Origin: Planctomycetota bacterium
GTDB taxonomy: Bacteria; Planctomycetota; PLA2; JAEUHO01
Length of the DNA stretch: 9,760 nt
Direction: 5' to 3'
Assembly (NCBI GenBank): GCA_026647295.1
Contig: JAPKHB010000121.1
Location: forward strand, 1 to 9,760
Shown here: piece by piece, positions 5,020 to 9,760 of the stretch
Position numbering within the stretch: position 1 is the first letter of the stretch
Layout: each line of letters opens with the position of its first letter
Position numbers and translations under genes: made by a program
Notes under the pieces: model-generated
Database searches by the model: none
Seen by the model: the letters and a program-made list of their open reading frames with translations, nothing else
What the model was told of the DNA's origin: nothing

Positions 5020-7496
5020 CCGTCCGACGCCCGCGGCACCCGGCCCGGGCCTGGCTCCTCGTCTGGGCGGGGCTCGCCCTGGGGGCCCAGGCGCTCGGGG
5101 GCGGCTCGGCCGAGCGGCCCGCGCAGGCCGAGCCCTTCGGCCGCGTGCCTCGGGCGAGCGCCGACACGCTCGCCTTTGCGATCGAGGCCCGGCTGCACGC
5201 CCGCACGCTGCAGGTCGAGGCGCGCGGCACGCTGCGCTGGCGCAACGATTCGCCGGTCCCCGTGCCCGACGTGTGGCTGCACCTGTACCTCAACGCCTTC
5301 CGGCACCGGCGCACGACCTTCATGACCGAGTCGGGCGCGGCCCACCGGGGAAACGCCTTCGACGAGCGCTACCCGGGCGGCATCGACCTCACCTCGTTCC
5401 GGCAGGTGCTGCCCGAGGGGGCGGTGGAACTCGTGGGCGACCTCGCCTTCGAGCGCCCCGACGACGGCAACCCCGACGACGAGACGGTGGCGCGTCTGCC
5501 CTTGCGCGAGCCGATCGCGCCCGGCCAGACGGCGACCTTCGAACTCGCCTGGACGGCGCGGCTGCCGCGGGTCTTCGCCCGCACCGGCTTCGGCGGCCCC
5601 GCGGCCTTCTTCATGGTGGCCCAGTGGTTCCCCAAGCCCGGCGTCTGGGAGCCCGCGGGGCCGGAGGGCTCCTGGGCCTGGACCTGCCACCAGTTCCACG
5701 GCAGCAGCGAGTTCTACGCCGACTACGGCACCTACGAGGTCGAGATCACCGTCCCCCAGGCCTTCCGCGGGCGCGTGGGCGCCACCGGCGTGCGCGTCCC
5801 CTTCCCCGACGGACGTGAGGAACGGGAGAACCCCGACGGCACCGTGACGGTGCGCCACCGGGCCGAACACGTGCACGACTTCGCCTGGGTGTGCGGCGAG
5901 GACTTCGTGGTCCACACCCGGAGCTTCGAGGGCGGGGCGGGCACGGACCCGGCGGAGCAGGAGCGCGTGGCGCGGGTGCTGGGGCTCTCCCCGGCCGACC
6001 TCGACCTGCCCCCGGTGGAGGTGCACATCCTCCTGCAGCCCGAGCACGCGGACCAACTCGAACGCCACTGGCGCGCCGCCGCGCACGCGCTCACCTACAT
6101 GGGCTTCTGGTTCGGGCCGTACCCCTACCCCACGCTCACCGTCGTCGACCCGGACCACCGCGGCCGCGACGCCGGGGGCATGGAGTACCCCACGCTCATC
6201 ACCGGCGGCACGGGCTTCCTGCGCCCGCGGCGCCAGACCAGCCCGGAAGGGGTGATCGTGCACGAGTTCGGGCACCAGCACTTCTACGGGCTGGTGGGCA
6301 CCAACGAGTTCCGGCACGCCTGGATGGACGAGGGCCTCACCACCTACGCCACGGCCAAGGTCCTGGACAAGGCCTACGCCGGGTGGACGGCCTCCCGTAC
6401 CTACGCCGGCCTGCCGCACTACGCCGTGCCGGTGCTCGACTTCGGCGGGATCGCGGCCTCGGGGCGCGCCGCGCTCCCCTGGCTCGCCGCGTGCCTGGAC
6501 GGCCCGCTCGACCTGCCCTTTGGCGAACTCGGGGTCGTGCGCGACCTGGCCGGAGGCCTGGGCGTCCGCCACCCCCCGGCGCGCTGCTCGCTGTGGCTGG
6601 GCTTTGGCGAGGTCACGCCGCTGGCATTCCTGCGCGAGGTGCCCCCGCTCACGCACCTGCCCCTGCGGCCCTCGACCGCGGCCGAGCACGAACGGGGCAC
6701 CTACGCCGGCGCGCCCGTGCGCGACCCCATCGCCGGGCCCAAGGCCTGGGAGTACATGGACCGGCGCTCCTACGGGGTCAACTCCTATGCGCGCACCAGC
6801 GCCAGCCTGCGCGTGCTGGAAGGCCTCGTGGGCGAGGAGACCGCCCTGCGCATGCTGCGCCGCTACGCCGAGCGGCACCGCTTCGGCCACCCCCGCCCGG
6901 AGGACTTCCTGGCGGCGATCAACGAGCAGGCCGCCCGCGAGGGCCTGGGCGACCTGGGCTGGTGGTTCGAGGCCTTCTTCGAGCGCGCCTGGCCGTACGA
7001 CTTCGGCGTGCGCTCGATCGAGACGCGGCCCGTGCCGCGGGTGGCGTCCGACCCGGCGGACGGGCCCGCGCCGATCGAGTCGATCGTCACCGTGGAGCGT
7101 CCGGGCGAGGTGCGCATGCCCCTGACCGTGCTCGTGCGCTTTGCCGACGGGTCGGCGCGCTGGCTGCGCTGGGAGCGCGACGACACGCTGGCTTCGCTCG
7201 CGCCCGCGGCGGCGGGCGGGCGCGCGCAGGCCGAGCCGTTGCCGGAGGCAGAGGCGCGCTTCCTGCGCATGAACGTCCCCGTGCGCGGCGAGCAGGCCCG
7301 CTGGATCCGGCTGCGCTTCGTCGCGCCCCACCCCGTCACGGTCGCCGAGGTCGACCCCTTCGGCCACTTCCCCATCGACCGCGACCGGCTCAACGACGGC
7401 CGGCGCCGCGAGCCGGTGCGCGCCGCTTCGCTGGGCGTCGTGCTCCGGGCCCTCGGCCAGGTCGAGCTGTCGACCTCCTTCTACGGCGGGCTGTAG
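5016..7496 (+). CDS. Secreted M1-family metallopeptidase (gluzincin)
   Basis: An 826-residue zinc peptidase of the M1 aminopeptidase family. It has a signal peptide (hydrophobic core about 12-28, likely cleavage after A-Q-A at 36-38), so it acts outside the cytoplasmic membrane. An N-terminal beta domain is followed by the catalytic domain with G387-G-M-E-Y391, the family's substrate-binding loop, then zinc site H416-E-F-G-H420 and third ligand E439 (HExxH-x18-E). A conserved-looking Y in the N-S-Y-A-R-T stretch (near 590) may be the catalytic tyrosine. Residues about 460-565 form a long, moderately hydrophobic linker before the helical domain, and the C-terminus has a beta-like region ending with EVDP (778) and DRDRLND, as in related M1 proteins. 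It prefers N-terminal residues of peptides by family analogy; actual substrate unknown. The ATG at 5016 overlaps the ligase TGA (ATGA) and has a strong AGGAGG (5003-5008) seven bases upstream. The membrane-protein gene follows after two bases, hinting at joint work at the envelope. Confidence 0.93.
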   Translation: MTVRRPRHPARAWLLVWAGLALGAQALGGGSAERPAQAEPFGRVPRASADTLAFAIEARLHARTLQVEARGTLRWRNDSPVPVPDVWLHLYLNAFRHRRTTFMTESGAAHRGNAFDERYPGGIDLTSFRQVLPEGAVELVGDLAFERPDDGNPDDETVARLPLREPIAPGQTATFELAWTARLPRVFARTGFGGPAAFFMVAQWFPKPGVWEPAGPEGSWAWTCHQFHGSSEFYADYGTYEVEITVPQAFRGRVGATGVRVPFPDGREERENPDGTVTVRHRAEHVHDFAWVCGEDFVVHTRSFEGGAGTDPAEQERVARVLGLSPADLDLPPVEVHILLQPEHADQLERHWRAAAHALTYMGFWFGPYPYPTLTVVDPDHRGRDAGGMEYPTLITGGTGFLRPRRQTSPEGVIVHEFGHQHFYGLVGTNEFRHAWMDEGLTTYATAKVLDKAYAGWTASRTYAGLPHYAVPVLDFGGIAASGRAALPWLAACLDGPLDLPFGELGVVRDLAGGLGVRHPPARCSLWLGFGEVTPLAFLREVPPLTHLPLRPSTAAEHERGTYAGAPVRDPIAGPKAWEYMDRRSYGVNSYARTSASLRVLEGLVGEETALRMLRRYAERHRFGHPRPEDFLAAINEQAAREGLGDLGWWFEAFFERAWPYDFGVRSIETRPVPRVASDPADGPAPIESIVTVERPGEVRMPLTVLVRFADGSARWLRWERDDTLASLAPAAAGGRAQAEPLPEAEARFLRMNVPVRGEQARWIRLRFVAPHPVTVAEVDPFGHFPIDRDRLNDGRRREPVRAASLGVVLRALGQVELSTSFYGGL

Positions 7497-7498
7497 CC

Positions 7499-8542
7499 AT
7501 GGAACGCCCCAACGACCCCGGCCTGACCACGCCGCTCGGGCCCCTGCCCGATCCCGGCGCGCCCCGGCCGGCGCCGGTGCCGAGCCGACGGCCGTCCGCG
7601 CGCGCAACCCGCGCCGCGGGGGCGCCGCCCGGGGGTCCGCCGCGCCTGGGCGCGGCGCTACGGGCGGGGCTGCGCCACGCCGGCGGGTCCTGGCGGCCCC
7701 TGCTCCTCGTCCTTAGCGTGCAGTTGGGGCTGGCGCTCACCGTCGTCGCGCCGCTGGCCGGCGCCCTGGCCGAGCCGCTGGACCACCACGCCCACGCGTC
7801 GGCGCTCGCCGGTGCGCCGGACGACGCGGACCGCGAACTGGGGTGGGAGGCAGGCATGCACCCGGGCGTGTGGCGCGACCTCGGGCGTCAGCAGGAGGGC
7901 GTCTTCTCCGCGCTCTCGCTCGCCTTCTTCTGGGTCTGCGTCGCGGGTTGGGTGTTCGGGGCTTTCGCCGCCGGGGGCTTCCTGGGCACCGTCGGCAGCG
8001 GGCGCGTGCGCCTGGGCGCCTTCGTCGAGGCGGGGGCGCGCCGATTCGGGCCGCTGCTTCGCGTCGGGATCGCCTTTGCGCTCGCCTACTACCTGCTCGG
8101 GCGTCTCGTGCTGGAGGCGTGGGCGGGCTCGGTCGCCAGCGACGAGCACATGGCGGCTTCGCAGGGCACCGCCTTCTGGGGCGAGCGCGTGCGGGAGGGC
8201 GTCATGGTCCTGGGCTTCCTGTGGCTTCGGCTCGTGGCCGACAGCGCGCGGGCGCACCTGGTCTTGACGGGCCGCCGCGGGGCGCTGCGCGCGCTCGCGG
8301 CGGGGGTGGCGCGCGCGCTCTCGCCGCGCCGCTGGGCGCTGGCCGCGCTGGTGGGGGGGGTGGCCTTCGGGGCGATCGTCGGGCTCGGGCCGCTGTCCCG
8401 ACTCTTCGCCGGCACCGGGACCGTCGGCCTGCTGGGGACCTTCGCCCTGATCCAGGGGGCGGTCCTGCTGCGCTGGGCTTCGCGCGCCGCGCTGCTGGGG
8501 GGGCTCGCGGCGCTCGAACCTCCGTCCGCGCCCCGGCCCTGA
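7499..8542 (+). CDS. Six-helix integral membrane protein, unknown function
   Basis: A 347-residue protein with a proline/alanine-rich, basic N-terminal tail (1-60, probably disordered) and about six predicted membrane helices: 67-90, 136-162, 185-207, 232-256, 279-297 and 306-337. Two features recall a widespread family of six-helix bacterial membrane proteins without assigned role: a GG-F motif followed by F-x-x-x-G-x-R-x-F-x-x-L-L-R (residues 159-188) between helices 2 and 3, and a D-x-A-R-x-x-L-V stretch (248-256) at the end of helix 4. A YciC- or DUF975-like relationship is possible but not established. A soluble loop of about 45 residues (91-135) with several acidic residues and histidines joins helices 1 and 2. 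The ATG at 7499 lies two bases after the M1 peptidase stop, with no clear Shine-Dalgarno, so translation is probably coupled. A GC hairpin follows the stop codon. Confidence 0.85.
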   Translation: MERPNDPGLTTPLGPLPDPGAPRPAPVPSRRPSARATRAAGAPPGGPPRLGAALRAGLRHAGGSWRPLLLVLSVQLGLALTVVAPLAGALAEPLDHHAHASALAGAPDDADRELGWEAGMHPGVWRDLGRQQEGVFSALSLAFFWVCVAGWVFGAFAAGGFLGTVGSGRVRLGAFVEAGARRFGPLLRVGIAFALAYYLLGRLVLEAWAGSVASDEHMAASQGTAFWGERVREGVMVLGFLWLRLVADSARAHLVLTGRRGALRALAAGVARALSPRRWALAALVGGVAFGAIVGLGPLSRLFAGTGTVGLLGTFALIQGAVLLRWASRAALLGGLAALEPPSAPRP

Positions 8543-8573
8543 TCGCCCCACGCCGTGGCCCCACCGCGCGCCG

Positions 8574-8593
8574 GCCCCGGGCCCGGCCGGGGC
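8574..8593 (+). terminator. GC hairpin after the membrane-protein gene
   Basis: GCCCCGG (8574-8580) and CCGGGGC (8587-8593) form a perfect 7-bp stem with a 6-base loop, 32 bases after the stop codon. There is no T run behind it. Together with the promoter-like box before the HNH gene it marks a likely transcription-unit boundary. Confidence 0.35.
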
Positions 8594-8601
8594 GCGGCGG
8601 C

Positions 8602-8630
8602 TTCCCCAAGCCAGGGGGGGTGGGTAGGAT
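8602..8630 (+). promoter_or_regulatory. Possible promoter/RBS of the HNH gene
   Basis: TTCCCC (8602-8607, weak) and TAGGAT (8625-8630) are 17 bases apart. TAGGAT ends seven bases before the GTG at 8638. The box can be read in two ways: as a TANNNT -10 element giving a leaderless mRNA, or as a Shine-Dalgarno through its AGGA core at normal spacing. The sequence cannot decide. Confidence 0.35.
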
Positions 8631-8637
8631 CGCGCCC

Positions 8638-9234
8638 GTGCTCGACCAACGGACCCTGGTGCTGAACCGCTCCTGGCTGCCCCTCACCACGACCTCGGTG
8701 AGGCGCGCGATCGGACTGATCGCGCGCGGGGTGGCCGGCGCGGTTCACCCATCGACCTTCGAGGTGGCCGACTGGCGGGCCTGGGTGGAGCGCGGACCGG
8801 CGGACGCCGAGACCCTGCGCGGGATCGGGTTCCTGTTCCCCATCCCCGACGTGATCGTGCTGCGCAGCTACGGCGGGCTGCCCGAGTTGCGCGTGGCGTT
8901 CAGCCGTCGCAACGTGTACCGGCGGGACGGCTTCCAGTGCCAGTACTGCGGATCCCGACCCGCCGTGAGCCGGCTCACCATCGACCACGTGGTCCCGCGC
9001 TCGCGCGGCGGGCCGACCTCCTGGGAGAACTGCGTGGCGGCCTGCATCGAGTGCAACGCCGGCAAGGCCGACCGCACGCCGCCGGAGGCGGGCCTGCAGT
9101 TGCGCCGGCTGCCCCGCGTGCCGCGCTGGCCGGGCGGTCTCGACCCGCGCGCGCTGACCGAGCGCCCGGTGTGGCACCGCTTCCTCCCGCGCCTGCTGGA
9201 CGAGCCCGTGGTGCACACCGGGACCGACGGCTGA
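8638..9234 (+). CDS. HNH endonuclease-family protein
   Basis: A 198-residue protein with a C-terminal HNH (beta-beta-alpha-metal) nuclease domain. Zinc-binding pairs are C101-x2-C104 and C136-x2-C139; the catalytic core has D116-H117 followed by N131 and the C-terminal N140 and K143. The N-terminal part (LVLNRSW at 7-13, FEVADWRAW at 41-49, RRNVYRRDG at 90-98) matches the arrangement of a conserved, chromosomally encoded HNH family common in bacteria. Its members are usually not linked to restriction systems and their role is mostly unknown; DNA cleavage or nicking is expected from the domain. All core residues are present. The region after 152 is proline/arginine-rich. GTG at 8638 is the start: the LVLNRSW motif follows at once and AGGA is seven bases upstream. 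Longer in-frame extensions run through the preceding gene in another frame and are not credible. A 70-residue membrane protein gene follows after six bases. Confidence 0.9.
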   Translation: MLDQRTLVLNRSWLPLTTTSVRRAIGLIARGVAGAVHPSTFEVADWRAWVERGPADAETLRGIGFLFPIPDVIVLRSYGGLPELRVAFSRRNVYRRDGFQCQYCGSRPAVSRLTIDHVVPRSRGGPTSWENCVAACIECNAGKADRTPPEAGLQLRRLPRVPRWPGGLDPRALTERPVWHRFLPRLLDEPVVHTGTDG

Positions 9235-9240
9235 CCGGCG

Positions 9241-9453
9241 ATGGGCGAGGCCCAGGGCGCCCCGGCCGGCGACGCGGAACCGGACTTCGACGACCTGCCC
9301 GAGACGTACCTGGACGACGCGGCGTACGCGGAGTTCCTCGCGCGCGAACTCGACGAGGAGGGCCGGCCGCGCGCGGCGGGCCCCCCCGTCACGGCCTGGC
9401 TGCTGTGGCTGATCGGGTTGATCCTGCTGGGGGCCGCGCTGTTCCTGGTCTAG
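9241..9453 (+). CDS. Small acidic tail-anchored membrane protein
   Basis: A 70-residue protein with a strongly acidic N-terminal part (14 Asp/Glu in residues 1-40) and one C-terminal membrane helix (residues 50-70) ending exactly at the stop. With no signal peptide, it would have its acidic domain in the cytoplasm and be inserted from the tail. I recognise no family. The ATG lies six bases after the HNH gene's stop, with no clear Shine-Dalgarno, so coupled translation is likely. Codon bias matches the neighbours, and the clear split into an acidic part and a helix supports a real gene. It might anchor or regulate a partner at the membrane; the HNH protein is the obvious neighbour, but any link is inference. 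Confidence 0.65.
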   Translation: MGEAQGAPAGDAEPDFDDLPETYLDDAAYAEFLARELDEEGRPRAAGPPVTAWLLWLIGLILLGAALFLV

Positions 9454-9469
9454 GGACGCGACGGCGGGC

Positions 9470-9475
9470 TATCCT
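9470..9475 (+). promoter_or_regulatory. Possible -10 box before the last gene
   Basis: TATCCT fits TANNNT (four of six to TATAAT) and lies 24 bases before the ATG at 9500. No -35 hexamer is seen at 16-18 bases. It would give a short leader of about 18 nt that includes the GGGAGG ribosome-binding site. Confidence 0.25.
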
Positions 9476-9478
9476 CTG

Positions 9479-9494
9479 GCCCGGGAGGCCGGGC
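9479..9494 (+). promoter_or_regulatory. Hairpin presenting the ribosome-binding site of the last gene
   Basis: GCCCGG (9479-9484) and CCGGGC (9489-9494) form a perfect 6-bp stem around the 4-base loop GAGG. The Shine-Dalgarno GGGAGG (9483-9488) is thus partly in the loop and partly in the stem. Spacing to the ATG at 9500 is 11 bases, somewhat long unless the stem forms. Chance is possible. Confidence 0.3.
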
Positions 9495-9499
9495 GACCG

Positions 9500-9760
9500 A
9501 TGCAATCTGGCGGCGTGAGCGACCGGCGGGCGACCCAGGCCCTGCGCCGGCGCCTGGCCGCCGGCCCGGCCGACGTCCTCGAAGTGCTCGAGGCCCTGCG
9601 CGCGGAGGTGGGGGACCTGATCGCCCGCCACGAGGGCCACGTGCACGCCCTGCTCCTGCGCCAGGTTATCGCACGCCAAGTCGGAATAATCGCGGCTACC
9701 GAACCAACCAGGAGGGAGGCGGCTGCATCAAGGAAAATGGTTTTTATTGCCACGTTAAAT
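9500..9760 (+). CDS. Unknown helical protein, partial (runs off the window; 3' part probably foreign)
   Basis: The frame from ATG 9500 stays open to the window end (87 codons, no stop). The first 54 or so residues have native codon bias and are strongly helical and charged (leucine/arginine/glutamate-rich, HEGH at 44-47 followed by VHALLLRQ). From about base 9664 the composition changes abruptly and the encoded residues no longer look like the same protein. The likely reading is a native gene start cut by a junction, with the remaining 30 or so codons being out-of-context sequence. GGGAGG 11 bases upstream supports the ATG; GTG 9515 is an in-frame alternative. No family is recognised from the short native piece. 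It lies 46 bases after the tail-anchored protein gene. Confidence 0.45.
   Translation, partial: MQSGGVSDRRATQALRRRLAAGPADVLEVLEALRAEVGDLIARHEGHVHALLLRQVIARQVGIIAATEPTRREAAASRKMVFIATLN
9661..9667. other. Composition breakpoint / likely chimeric junction
   Basis: Left of this point the sequence has the native very high GC; the final 100 bases count to about 51 % G+C and include AT runs such as GGTTTTTATTG. A plus-strand gene and a minus-strand open frame both lose sense at the same place. There is no terminal repeat, tRNA or transposase nearby to explain an insertion. An assembly chimera at a contig end is the simplest explanation. Confidence 0.6.
9664..9759 (-). pseudogene. Possible fragment of an FtsX/MacB-type ABC permease
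   Basis: On the minus strand the last 96 bases are open and encode a hydrophobic helix followed by AAIIPTWRAIT. This resembles the last membrane helix of FtsX/MacB-like ABC transporter permeases, where an I/L-I/V-P-x-W-R-A motif is followed by some 10-20 residues up to an 'EALR'-like end. Here the expected continuation is missing: right after T (9664) the frame enters the native high-GC sequence and yields arginine-rich nonsense. The piece enters from beyond the window and is broken at the junction. The match is from a short stretch only. Confidence 0.35.

Noticed and set aside
5010..7607. 865-codon open frame on the minus strand
   Set aside because: Antisense shadow of the M1 peptidase with biased, low-complexity translation and no motifs.
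8089..9216. 375-codon minus-strand open frame
   Set aside because: Antisense to the membrane-protein and HNH genes, with histidine/arginine-rich nonsense.
8638..9453. HNH gene plus neighbour as a restriction, toxin-antitoxin or other defence system
   Set aside because: No methyltransferase, helicase or known antitoxin is present, and the HNH subtype is a common stand-alone chromosomal family.
9469..9753. Complete 94-codon minus-strand gene at the right edge
   Set aside because: Only its first 30 or so codons look like protein (permease-like); the rest is arginine/serine-rich read-through of native sequence after the junction.
1..9760. tRNA, rRNA, CRISPR, insertion sequence or prophage
   Set aside because: No cloverleaf, rRNA core sequence, spaced direct repeats, transposase motif or terminal inverted repeats were seen on reading both strands.

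Overview
This is a very GC-rich bacterial window (roughly 70-80 % G+C in the stretches counted by eye, third codon positions almost all G or C). It holds nine complete protein genes and one gene cut at the right end. No rRNA, tRNA, CRISPR array, transposase or phage gene was seen. The extreme GC, the GTG starts and the subtype of HNH protein (long N-terminal region plus a CxxC/DH/N/CxxC core) suggest a free-living bacterium of a high-GC phylum such as Planctomycetota or Myxococcota. That placement is an impression, not a measured result; the window looks like part or all of a metagenome contig.

Left part (minus strand): a ferritin-like/rubrerythrin-like four-helix protein (135-632) lies downstream of a classical thioredoxin (1124-1453). 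A hairpin-rich 491-base gap separates them, so they may be transcribed separately. Both have good Shine-Dalgarno sequences.

Middle and right part (plus strand, 1846-9453): a closely packed run of seven genes. Two short membrane-anchored proteins of unknown function overlap by GTGA and look like diverged copies of each other. They are followed by a long-chain acyl-CoA synthetase (AMP-forming), an exported M1 metallopeptidase (HExxH-x18-E) whose ATG overlaps the ligase stop, a six-helix membrane protein two bases later, an HNH endonuclease-family protein and a 70-residue acidic tail-anchored protein. The ligase-peptidase-membrane protein block is almost certainly co-translated. No single pathway is evident; envelope lipid/protein turnover is a guess. 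Two genes (3163 and 8638) have a TANNNT box only 7-8 bases before GTG, which looks like leaderless transcription.

Right edge: at about 9661-9666 the composition drops abruptly to about 51 % G+C over the last 100 bases. A plus-strand gene of native composition loses its character there. On the minus strand the new sequence reads like the near-C-terminal end of an FtsX/MacB-type ABC permease, also cut at the same point. This is best explained as a chimeric contig end, or else a real recombination junction. No convincing new defence or mobile system was found. The items most worth a second look are the paralogous pair, the altered metal site of the ferritin-like protein, the leaderless-type starts and the edge junction.
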